From a virus: a stretch of DNA of 21,398 nucleotides. The notes under the pieces were generated by a model that worked only from the letters and a program-made list of their open reading frames with translations, was not told the origin of the DNA and made no database searches. The translations under genes and the position numbers were made by a program. Location of the stretch: IMG/VR virus record IMGVR_UViG_3300046515_000030, positions 1-21,398 of that record. The stretch is one strand, 5' to 3'. Below are positions 14,083 to 21,196 of the stretch, piece by piece (within the stretch, counting starts at the first letter, position 1; every line of letters starts with the position of its first letter).

Positions 14083-14529
14083 ATGTCTGCTGAATTAACT
14101 GGCACTTATGACGGCTCCGAGGTGTTTGTCACTATCGGGCCGCTACTGCTTACTGGATTTAGTGATGGCGACTCTATCACCGCCCGTAAGAATGCAAACT
14201 TCTACGAGTCGAAAGCCGGTCTTGATGGTTCTGTTGGCCGAGCTCGCGTTACAGACAAGCGCGGGCAGATCGAACTCCACCTGCTGCAAACATCAGCAGC
14301 CAACGATGAAATTTCCGCATTGTTCAACCTCGACTCTCTTACCGAGGACGGCAAAGCGGTTCTGCCTGTTTCGGTTACTGACTTTTCAGGTCGAACAGTG
14401 ATTGCAGCCGGTCAGGCATGGATTTATCAACTCGGAGACGTGGCTTTCTCTACCAACGAAGTAGGGGATCGCATTTACACGCTTGAAGCAGCAGACCTTA
14501 AGTTCTCCATTGGCGGGAACAACGTCTAA
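14083..14529 (+). CDS. Tail tube protein, DUF3277 family
   Basis: The 148-residue protein stacks in rings to form the inner tube through which DNA passes. It fits DUF3277: LTGTYDGSEVFVTIGPLLLTGFSDGDSI at the start (residues 4-31), RVTDKRGQIELHLLQTSAAND (about 50-70), and DRIYTLEAADLKFSIGGN at the end. Sheath followed by tube is a fixed pair in such phages. GAGG (14072-14075), inside the end of the sheath gene, is seven bases before the ATG. A hairpin terminator follows at once. Confidence 0.92.
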   Translation: MSAELTGTYDGSEVFVTIGPLLLTGFSDGDSITARKNANFYESKAGLDGSVGRARVTDKRGQIELHLLQTSAANDEISALFNLDSLTEDGKAVLPVSVTDFSGRTVIAAGQAWIYQLGDVAFSTNEVGDRIYTLEAADLKFSIGGNNV

Positions 14530-14534
14530 CTAGG

Positions 14535-14557
14535 CCGCCTCCGGGCGGTTTTCTTTT
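14535..14557 (+). terminator. Hairpin terminator after the tail tube gene
   Basis: CCGCC (14535-14539) pairs with GGCGG (14544-14548) around the loop TCCG, followed by TTTTCTTTT. The short, pure GC stem suggests a terminator of moderate strength, placed right after an abundant protein gene and before low-copy chaperone and tape-measure genes. Confidence 0.75.
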
Positions 14558-14572
14558 GAGGATATTACCGCA

Positions 14573-15004
14573 ATGGAATTCACAACTTTCAACATCGGTG
14601 AAAAAGAGTTCAAGGCAGCAAAAATGAACGCTTTCGCTGCAGCAAAACACCTGGTCAAACTCAAAACGCTTCTTGATAAAGGTCTGGCGTCAGGTAGCGA
14701 TGCAAACGCTATCCAGTTGCTGGCCGGGATTGATGAAAAGACACTCGAAGAAGTCATTCTTCCAATTCTTCGCGATTCATCCACGCTCAGCGTGACTGAC
14801 GAAAAGAAAATTGACAGCCCTAACGCCATTAATATCGTCTTCACCGTGGACACACTTTTCGATTTCTTCGAGTTGTGCTGGGAGGTGTTAAAGCTCAACT
14901 TCACCCCTTTTTTCACGAAAGCACTCACCCTGTTTGGATTAAGCCCCGAAGAACTGGCAAGCAGAATTCAGTCGGTGGCGAAAGGCGCGACCCGGGAAAG
15001 CTAA
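14573..15004 (+). CDS. Tail assembly chaperone (G-like, upstream product)
   Basis: The 143-residue protein is a helical, Lys- and Leu-rich chaperone of the kind encoded between the tube and tape-measure genes in almost all long-tailed phages; it coats the tape measure during tail assembly. Visible segments are FTTFNIGEKEFKAAKMNAF at the start and a C-terminal LFDFFELCWEVLKLNFTPFF then FGLSPEELASRIQ. A second frame (-1 relative to this one) stays open past its stop to 15165, the usual sign of a programmed frameshift. Slippery candidates lie at 14905-14914. The closest GAGG site (14557-14560) is 12 bases before the ATG, rather far. Confidence 0.85.
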   Translation: MEFTTFNIGEKEFKAAKMNAFAAAKHLVKLKTLLDKGLASGSDANAIQLLAGIDEKTLEEVILPILRDSSTLSVTDEKKIDSPNAINIVFTVDTLFDFFELCWEVLKLNFTPFFTKALTLFGLSPEELASRIQSVAKGATRES

Positions 15005-15165
15005 GAGAAGACGTTGAGCATGAGCTTTGGGTATGGCGTCCGATATTGAGAAATATGTGTACGGTCGCAGAGGTGAAGTCTGGCCTGGTCACATGTGATG
15101 ACTTGCTAAAGCTAAATGCTCTCATAGAGATGACCGACTATCTGAACGCGCCACCGGAGAAGTAA
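14914..15165 (+). CDS. Frameshift extension of the tail assembly chaperone (GT-like)
   Basis: This frame is open from 14830 and ends at 15165, one base before the tape-measure ATG. The part past the upstream stop (HELWVWRPILRNMC, then VAEVKSGLVTCDDLLKLNAL) looks like a real, conserved domain, similar to small DUF6889-like proteins found after tail chaperones. It has no good start of its own: the only in-frame starts are a GTG at 14875 without a ribosome-binding site and a late ATG. If the ribosome slips back one base at T_TTT_TTC (14908-14914), the joined product is 197 residues: 114 from the first frame and 83 from this one. The shift itself is inferred. Confidence 0.65.
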   Translation, partial: HESTHPVWIKPRRTGKQNSVGGERRDPGKLREDVEHELWVWRPILRNMCTVAEVKSGLVTCDDLLKLNALIEMTDYLNAPPEK

Positions 15166-16731
15166 ATGGTTATTCGAGAATTACTAATCCGTCTCGGGCT
15201 GACCGGTTCGGATAACGTAGGGAAGGGGCTGGATAAAGTCGACGGGAAAGTTGATAAAACAATCCAGTCATTCAGTGCGCTTGGCGGTGTGTTAGCTACC
15301 GTTTTCGGGGCTATGACGATATCAAACATAGCCAAGACAGCCGATAGCATGCAGTCTTTTGAAGCTCGTATCGGCATGCTTAGTCAGACCGTTACCGATT
15401 CTGCGACGGCATTCGATGAGGTTGCGCAGCATGCCGCTGATTCGCGCCAGTCTATCGACTCCTACGCCACCTTTTACCTGCGCGTAGGTAACGCCGCGAA
15501 AAGCGTTGTGACATCGCAGGAAGAACTATTATCGATAACCGACACGGTATCCAAAGCTATGGTTGTCGGTGGTGCAACGGCTGAAGAGCAATCATCAGCA
15601 TTACTGCAGTTCGCTCAAGCGCTTGGTTCTGGTGTGTTGCAGGGGGATGAGTTCCGATCGCTTGCCGAGGCGGCTCCAATGCTGCTGGATAAAATCGGTG
15701 AGGCGTTAAAAATACCTCGCGAACAGCTAAAGCAAATGGCGGCCGATGGAAAGCTGACAACGAAAGCCATCATCGGTGCATTGAAAACTATCGGGCCAGA
15801 ATTCGATAAGGCTTTCCAGCAAATGCCCCTGACTATCGGGCAGGCGCTGACAATTGCCGGGAACAAGTGGGATCAGTTCATTGCGCGAATGAACCGCAGT
15901 AGCGGGGCGGTAACCTGGACCGCCAACAAATTCCTCTGGCTGGCAGACAAAGTCGAATATTCGCTCGATATTGTTACCGACGCCCTCGGCGGCGCTGAGA
16001 ACGCGGTTAAATTGCTTGGGGTTGTATTGGGTGCAGCAGGGTTGGCTGGGGCTGTTTATCTTTTATCCGCAGCATTTACAGCCCTTACCAGCCCGGTCTT
16101 TTTGATAATTGCCGCGCTTGCTGCTTTGTTTCTAATCGGAGAAGACGTCAATTCCTGGCTAAATGGTCAGGAGTCAGTGCTAGGTAGATTAATAGGTCCA
16201 GCAAGCGAATATAAGCAGAGCATTGACCAAATCACCGACTCACTAACAGCACTCGTCCAGATATTCAAAGAGGCATATGAATGGCTTGGCAGGTTCGACA
16301 AATCACTTCAGAACAACCCGCTGAAGCAATTCAATGACTGGTCAAACTCCCTCCTGCCAGAGTGGTTAGGTGGAGATGCATCAGACCCATCACCCTCCAA
16401 ACCAGGTGATAACACCTTCCAAAGGGCCGCAAAGAACTGGCATGCGTTTAACCAGAACCAGCGCGATAGCGAAGCTACTCTAGCGATGCCATCCAGCATT
16501 CTTACTGCGCCAAATACTCTTGATAGCATGACAAGAAGTGCCGGTGCGGCATATGACCGAGATCGCTCACTAATGGGAGGAACATTTGCGCCGAACACCA
16601 ATGTTTATATTACGGTTCCGGCCGGGACTTCTGCCGAGCAGCAAGGCGTGCTGAAGCAGTCAGCGCAAGAGGCCTATGGAGAAATGTCTACGAAACTTGG
16701 TAATACGCTGAATTTCAACACAGGAGGCTAG
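15166..16731 (+). CDS. Tape measure protein, TMP_3-like
   Basis: The 521-residue protein sets tail length and is ejected into the host envelope. The N-terminal two fifths carries the tape-measure domain: ADSMQSFEARIGMLSQTV (about 59-76), FYLRVGNAAKS, and GSGVLQGDEFRSLAEAAPML (about 155-174), a hallmark. Two hydrophobic segments (about 281-305 and 309-326) could cross the host membrane during ejection. The C-terminal third is polar, with Pro, Asn and Ser. GGAG (15156-15159), inside the chaperone extension, is six bases before the ATG, so the two are coupled. It is short for a myovirus; at about 1.5 angstrom per residue the tail would be near 78 nm. Confidence 0.93.
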   Translation: MVIRELLIRLGLTGSDNVGKGLDKVDGKVDKTIQSFSALGGVLATVFGAMTISNIAKTADSMQSFEARIGMLSQTVTDSATAFDEVAQHAADSRQSIDSYATFYLRVGNAAKSVVTSQEELLSITDTVSKAMVVGGATAEEQSSALLQFAQALGSGVLQGDEFRSLAEAAPMLLDKIGEALKIPREQLKQMAADGKLTTKAIIGALKTIGPEFDKAFQQMPLTIGQALTIAGNKWDQFIARMNRSSGAVTWTANKFLWLADKVEYSLDIVTDALGGAENAVKLLGVVLGAAGLAGAVYLLSAAFTALTSPVFLIIAALAALFLIGEDVNSWLNGQESVLGRLIGPASEYKQSIDQITDSLTALVQIFKEAYEWLGRFDKSLQNNPLKQFNDWSNSLLPEWLGGDASDPSPSKPGDNTFQRAAKNWHAFNQNQRDSEATLAMPSSILTAPNTLDSMTRSAGAAYDRDRSLMGGTFAPNTNVYITVPAGTSAEQQGVLKQSAQEAYGEMSTKLGNTLNFNTGG

Positions 16732-16732
16732 C

Positions 16733-17449
16733 ATGGCAACTGATGTGCTTGGCTTCCTGTGGAATTCTTCAGGCGATAACACCTTCAGGCTTACAGACCC
16801 AAGTGTGGGCAATCTTGAATTCGATACTTTGGATCAGGAAACACACGAATGGAATCGTGATGTGACAATGAACCCGGTAGAGAACGGCTCTCCGATATCA
16901 GATCACATTATCCGTCAGCCTCGAAAGCTAACCATTGCAGGGATGATAAGCAACGCGCCAATTACTGGTGTGCTTACTCAGGCATCAAACGCCATAGCCA
17001 CTGGCTTTGATGGAGAGGACCGGGTTAATACAGCGATAAAATTGCTCGACTCGCTTTATCTGTCGAATGAGTTGGTGACCATCTACACCAAAAACTACAC
17101 GTACGAAAATATGCTGATACAGGGCATAAACATTCCACGGCGTGTAGAGGATGGCGACGCAGTGAACTTCACGATTGATGCCGTACAGGCAAATATTGTC
17201 AGCACAGCAACAACAGAAATTCCCCCTGGAGTCGGAGTCAGGAAAACGGACGCAGGAAAATCCAGCGCGTCTGCAAAGGCTGGAACCTCGAACTCAGCTG
17301 ATGCAGCGACAGCCAATCGGGCAACGCCAACGAAGAGCGTTGGAAAAAACACTGGCTCAATATTAAGTCAAACTGTCGATGGGCTGTCTGGTGCCGGAAG
17401 CAAACTGCATGATTATCTCGGTAAAATTATAGGCAATGTGACCCCATGA
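16733..17449 (+). CDS. Baseplate protein, distal-tail (Dit)-like
   Basis: The 238-residue protein follows the tape measure, where the hub adaptor gene lies in related phages. The first two thirds (1-150) has ordered beta segments: DTLDQETHEWNRDVTMNPVENGSPISDHI, RQPRKLTIAGMIS, LDSLYLSNELVTIYTKNYTYENMLIQ and EDGDAVNFTIDAVQANIV, as in the Dit-like phage baseplate family. The last third (about 165-238) is low-complexity, rich in Ala, Ser, Thr and Lys. AGGAGG (16722-16727) is a strong site five bases before the ATG. The stop overlaps the next ATG. Family assignment is from memory of the pattern. Confidence 0.75.
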   Translation: MATDVLGFLWNSSGDNTFRLTDPSVGNLEFDTLDQETHEWNRDVTMNPVENGSPISDHIIRQPRKLTIAGMISNAPITGVLTQASNAIATGFDGEDRVNTAIKLLDSLYLSNELVTIYTKNYTYENMLIQGINIPRRVEDGDAVNFTIDAVQANIVSTATTEIPPGVGVRKTDAGKSSASAKAGTSNSADAATANRATPTKSVGKNTGSILSQTVDGLSGAGSKLHDYLGKIIGNVTP

Positions 17450-17787
17450 CCCCACTTAACTTTCAGGCTGGATTTACTGACCAGACGCTTCAGGCTGTGT
17501 TTGATGACACACCCGTCTCACTTCGTCTGCGCTGGAATGAGCGATTCTCCTTCTGGTCGCTGGGTATCTATGACCGGGAGTCATTGCCAATCATTACCGG
17601 CGTGAAACTGGTGCAGAACTACCCGTTACTAAAAAGCTTCAGCTTCGATAGTTTCACTGGCGACATTTACTTCATCCGTACCTACGGTGAGAAGGTGCGA
17701 CCAGATATCGATTCGATAGGAGGCGATCACCTTCTGTTGTACGCCACTAAGGATGAAATAGATGAGTTTGTTTCTACGAACGGGTGA
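17446..17787 (+). CDS. Baseplate plug-like protein (Pam3 gp18-like)
   Basis: The 113-residue protein is beta-rich. Segments such as LQAVFDDTPVSLRLRWNERF, FWSLGIYDRESLPIITGVKL and HLLLYATKDEIDEF match the small baseplate plug family named after cyanophage Pam3 gp18. It lies between the Dit-like and hub genes, as expected for a protein sealing the central channel. There is no clear ribosome-binding site; it starts in an ATGA overlap and probably depends on coupling. It overlaps the hub gene by 26 bases. Confidence 0.75.
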   Translation: MTPLNFQAGFTDQTLQAVFDDTPVSLRLRWNERFSFWSLGIYDRESLPIITGVKLVQNYPLLKSFSFDSFTGDIYFIRTYGEKVRPDIDSIGGDHLLLYATKDEIDEFVSTNG

Positions 17788-18697
17788 GATAATCGTAGGT
17801 CAGCCGCAGGGCGAAGCCGTCAGCATTAAAGACCTCCGCTTTGAGTTCGATATCACGAAAACTGCCAGCAAAACCGCTAACGAAGCATCCCTCAAAATCT
17901 ACAATGCCGCGCCCAGCACAATCACTCTGATGGAGACGATAAACAATATCGTCATTATCAAGGCCGGCTACGTAAACGACATTGGCGCGATAACCATCTT
18001 TACCGGAACCACATGCCGAAGTCTTACCTATCAGGATGGTCCTGACATCATCACAGAGATGGAACTCAGGGACAGTGTTATTCCGCTTCGTGATGCAAAG
18101 ATTAGCGTTTCATTTCCACCAAACACCTCGGCAATGACCGTACTTAATGGTGTTGCCAAGAACTTTGGCCTGCCATTAAAAATGAGCATTAGCAAGGTGC
18201 AGGATAAGCAGTATGTCGGAGGTTATGCCTATAACGGCAGGGTGCGAGATGCTATGGACCGGGTTTGCAATTACCTTGGTCTTGAGTGGAGCGCACAGGA
18301 TAGCGAAATCCAGATCATCAAGAAGGGTGGAGTGTACGCAGATACTGCTGTTGTTCTGTCGAAAGACACAGGGATGATTGGATACCCGCGCCGCGAAGCA
18401 AAAACGATGACTGAGAAGACTGCCGCTAAGCAGGGTATCAAGTACGGGCAGAAAGGCATTGTAAGGACGGTGGTTGATGTTGAAGACCCGACCGCGAAGC
18501 TTAAAGACAGGGTGACACTCGAAGTGCAGGGCTACAGAGTGAAGTCATTGCTCAACCCGGCGATTTACCCTGGCGCTTATGTTCAGGTGAAGTCCCGCGG
18601 CATTGATGGCGAGTTTTTCAGGGTGGAAGAGGCCCGTTATAGCGGCGATACACTTGGGCAGGAGTGGAGCGTGGAAGCGCTGTTGAGGTTCATCTGA
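17762..18697 (+). CDS. Baseplate hub protein (T4 gp27 / Mu gp44-like)
   Basis: The 311-residue protein is likely the trimeric hub that holds the spike. Features are an N-terminal GEIIVGQPQGEAVSIKDLRFEFDITKT strand pattern (about 7-33), NEASLKIYN, FTGTTCRSLTYQDGPDIITEMELRD (about 79-103), then a DAMDRVCNYLGLEWSAQDSEIQII segment (about 162-185) typical of hub proteins, and a C-terminal beta domain with GAYVQVKSRGIDGEFFRVEEARYSGDT. The start lies inside the plug gene, and the stop overlaps the spike ATG (TGATG). Order plug, hub, spike, gp25-like, J-like is standard. Confidence 0.8.
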   Translation: MSLFLRTGEIIVGQPQGEAVSIKDLRFEFDITKTASKTANEASLKIYNAAPSTITLMETINNIVIIKAGYVNDIGAITIFTGTTCRSLTYQDGPDIITEMELRDSVIPLRDAKISVSFPPNTSAMTVLNGVAKNFGLPLKMSISKVQDKQYVGGYAYNGRVRDAMDRVCNYLGLEWSAQDSEIQIIKKGGVYADTAVVLSKDTGMIGYPRREAKTMTEKTAAKQGIKYGQKGIVRTVVDVEDPTAKLKDRVTLEVQGYRVKSLLNPAIYPGAYVQVKSRGIDGEFFRVEEARYSGDTLGQEWSVEALLRFI

Positions 18698-19371
18698 TGG
18701 CAGATAACAGTGATGTGGTTGAGGCGCTAAGGCGGCTTGTCAGCACGGAAATGGACACGGTAAACACTGCGCTACCATGCACAGTGGTTAGCTACAGCGG
18801 GGGGAAGGTGACGGTCAAGCCAGATGGCGAGAAGATTTACGCTGACGGTGACACTAACGCCTATCCGGTGCTGAGTGATTTACGGATGGTATGGCCTCAA
18901 TTTGCCAACGGGCAGGCGGGCATCAAAGGGCCAGTTCAGCCTGGCGATCAGTGCCTGCTGATTGTGTGCCAGCAGGCGACAGACGGAAGTGACGACACCA
19001 GGCGTTTCGATATCGTAGACTCCTACGTGATACCCGGTGCCGGATACAGCGATGCAGTGCCGGGCAACGACGATATGCGTATGTACTTCGGTGACGCGTT
19101 CATCGCCTTTGATGCTAACGGGAAGATGACTATTAATGCTCCGGGCGGGGTGGAGGAAATTACCCCTCTTCACACCGTTAAGGGAAAGATGACTGTAGAG
19201 CAGTTATTTACCTATCAGGGCGGCATGACTGGCGGTGGTGGTGGGGCTTCTGTAGCGACGATTACCGGCACTATGCAGGTGAGTGGCGACGTTGTTATCA
19301 ATGGAATAAAGATCGGCACTCACCGTCACCCAGGTGACAGTGGCGGAAATACCGGAGGCCCGGAAAACTAA
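18697..19371 (+). CDS. Baseplate central spike, Gp138-like / Mu gp45-like
   Basis: The 224-residue protein forms the membrane-piercing tip. Residues about 20-110 look like the N-terminal OB-fold domain of Gp138-type spikes (LPCTVVSYSGGKVTVKP, then QPGDQCLLIVCQQATDG). It then runs into a beta-helical, glycine-rich stretch (QGGMTGGGGGASVATITG) and ends IGTHRHPGDSGGNTGGPEN. The H-x-H (THRH) near the end is the motif that binds an iron ion at the spike tip in P2 gpV and similar proteins. GAGG (18685-18688) is eight bases before the ATG at 18697, which I prefer over an in-frame start 33 bases upstream that would lengthen the overlap with the hub gene. Confidence 0.88.
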   Translation: MADNSDVVEALRRLVSTEMDTVNTALPCTVVSYSGGKVTVKPDGEKIYADGDTNAYPVLSDLRMVWPQFANGQAGIKGPVQPGDQCLLIVCQQATDGSDDTRRFDIVDSYVIPGAGYSDAVPGNDDMRMYFGDAFIAFDANGKMTINAPGGVEEITPLHTVKGKMTVEQLFTYQGGMTGGGGGASVATITGTMQVSGDVVINGIKIGTHRHPGDSGGNTGGPEN

Positions 19372-19712
19372 TGATCGACTTCAGACTGATCGACAACAAG
19401 GTCGTATTCACCAACGGCCTGCTGCAGTACGTAGACGGCGCGGAACGGGTGAGGCAGCAGATTGAGTTTAGGCTCAACCTGTGGCGCGGCGAGTGGTTTC
19501 TTGATAGTGAATTTGGCACTCCTTATCTGCAGGATGTGCTTGGCAAGCGGGTGACGTTAAATGGTGCGCTTTCAGCTATCAGGACTGAGATTCTTGCGGT
19601 GGAAGGCGTTACCGGAATTGTTGAATTCACTTACAACTTTGACCGCGCAAACAGAAAGCTGAGTATAGAGTTCACAGCCAACACCGATTACGGGTTGGTG
19701 CAGTATCCCTGA
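19371..19712 (+). CDS. Baseplate wedge protein, gp25-like (Mu gp46-like)
   Basis: The 113-residue protein joins sheath to baseplate wedges. It shows the gp25/lysozyme-like wedge pattern: VDGAERVRQQIEFRLNLWRGEWFLD (about 21-45) with the conserved Arg, Leu and Gly-Glu-Trp, then SEFGTPYLQDVLGK (46-59) and an alternating C-terminal sheet. The ATG overlaps the stop of the spike gene. A terminator follows, separating it from the J-like gene. Confidence 0.87.
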   Translation: MIDFRLIDNKVVFTNGLLQYVDGAERVRQQIEFRLNLWRGEWFLDSEFGTPYLQDVLGKRVTLNGALSAIRTEILAVEGVTGIVEFTYNFDRANRKLSIEFTANTDYGLVQYP

Positions 19713-19731
19713 GTAATACCCCCTTCAATAT

Positions 19732-19757
19732 GCCTCGCCATCGTGCGGGGCTTTTTT
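19732..19757 (+). terminator. Intrinsic terminator between gp25-like and J-like genes
   Basis: GCCTCGC (19732-19738) pairs with GCGGGGC (19745-19751), one T-G pair, around a six-base loop, followed by six T (19752-19757). Both stem arms are identical to those of the terminator at 2646-2670; only the loops differ. Late transcription must pass this site to reach the remaining baseplate genes. Confidence 0.85.
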
Positions 19758-19777
19758 ATGCCTGAAATAAGGTGATT

Positions 19778-21196
19778 ATGGCTGATTACATTACTGCAAC
19801 AGGCTTTGATAAGCCGACATTGCCGGAGATGGTCCAGGAAATCGGTGATGCAATGGAAACGGTCGTAGGGCCGGTAAACAGGGAAGCTGACTCGACAACA
19901 GGCCAGTGGATCGGGATTGAAGCAGAGCAGAACGCTATTCACTTCGAGACGGAGGAAGAGCTATGGTCAAGTCGTTTCCTGGCATCGGCTGAGGGTTTCG
20001 CTCTTGATGCGCTTGGCGACTGGATGGGCGGCATTACGCGTCACGGTAAAACAACGACGAAGGTCAATGCGGTTATTTACGGAACGGAGTCCCGATTGGT
20101 TCCCGCTGGATCTCTGGCATCTTTCGGCAACTACCAATTCCGGCTAACGGCTGACTATTCAATTTCCCGCTCGACACTACTCGATGGTGAAGTTCGGGTA
20201 ACGAACAACACGCAAACCACATACACAATCCGGGTTGCCGGCGTTGACCATACCTACACAAAAGTATCAGGCGATACGGTTAACAGCATCGCTACAGGCC
20301 TTGCTGCAGTTGTTGACGAAACAAGCCAGTACTCTGCCACTGCCAATGGCTCGGTCATTCATCTGACCTCTGAAAACCTTATCGAGGGCTATGCAGTATC
20401 GCTGACAGCCGGTCTGTCATGGCAGCTGATCGGCTCTCCGGCAATATTTGAAGCTACCGAGGCCGGACCAATTGTTGTCCCGGTAGGCGGGCTGAATAAT
20501 CCTGTTAGCGCTATCACTGGATGGACTGCAGTAAACAACCTGGTTCAGGGCGCTACCGGTTCAGATCGCGAATCTGATACTGACTACAGACAGCGACTTT
20601 ATCAAAGCCGTTCGTCTTCAGGTGGTGCGGCGACTATCCCAGCCATTGAGACCCGGCTTATTACCGAGGTAAGTGGAGTAACGCTGGCAAAGGTCATCGA
20701 AAACGACACCATGGCCACAGTGGATAGCATTCCACCAAAAGCAATTCATACCATCGTATCTGGTGGCCTTGAGCAGAATATTGCCGATGCAATCTGGAAG
20801 TATAAAGGTGCAGGCATTGCCACCTACGGCTCTATCGCCATCACTGTATACGACCGGTTCGAGCGCCCTCACTTGGTAAACTTCTCTCGACCGACCGAAG
20901 TCGATATCTACGTCAAAGTTGATGTGGTTCTGCTTGATACTGAAGAGCCTCTTCCGGCTGCCGTTGTGGATGCAATTAAGCAGGGGGTTGTCGCATATGG
21001 CGCGACACTTGGTCTTGGTGACGACGTGATCACCCAGCGCATCTACGGCTATATCTACGCCAACACAACCGGTATCGGGAAAATGACCGTCACGGTGAGC
21101 GCAGACGGCACCACGTTTGCTGAAACCAATATTCCAGTAGCAGAGAATTCCTTTGCTTCCTTCTCCGCTGCGAACGTGGAGGTCACAGGTGTCTGA
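19778..21196 (+). CDS. Baseplate J-like wedge protein (Mu gp47-like)
   Basis: The 472-residue protein is the main wedge component. It carries the baseplate J-like pattern: TLPEMVQEIGDAMETVVGPV (about 14-33), GQWIGIEAEQNAI, FLASAEGFALDALGDWMGG (67-85), GSDRESDTDYRQRLYQSRSS (about 264-283), and GLGDDVITQRIYGYIYANTTGI toward the end. AAGG (19769-19772) supports the ATG at 19778 over an in-frame GTG six bases upstream. Residues about 138-213 form an inserted beta-rich segment similar to one in the tail sheath. The next gene begins inside its last codons. Confidence 0.92.
   Translation: MADYITATGFDKPTLPEMVQEIGDAMETVVGPVNREADSTTGQWIGIEAEQNAIHFETEEELWSSRFLASAEGFALDALGDWMGGITRHGKTTTKVNAVIYGTESRLVPAGSLASFGNYQFRLTADYSISRSTLLDGEVRVTNNTQTTYTIRVAGVDHTYTKVSGDTVNSIATGLAAVVDETSQYSATANGSVIHLTSENLIEGYAVSLTAGLSWQLIGSPAIFEATEAGPIVVPVGGLNNPVSAITGWTAVNNLVQGATGSDRESDTDYRQRLYQSRSSSGGAATIPAIETRLITEVSGVTLAKVIENDTMATVDSIPPKAIHTIVSGGLEQNIADAIWKYKGAGIATYGSIAITVYDRFERPHLVNFSRPTEVDIYVKVDVVLLDTEEPLPAAVVDAIKQGVVAYGATLGLGDDVITQRIYGYIYANTTGIGKMTVTVSADGTTFAETNIPVAENSFASFSAANVEVTGV

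Noticed and set aside
14994-15000. GGGAAAG, the lambda G/GT slippery sequence, near the end of the chaperone gene
   Set aside because: It is in the wrong frame: the zero-frame codons here are CGG GAA AGC, so the G_GGA_AAG reading belongs to the -1 frame and cannot produce the required shift.
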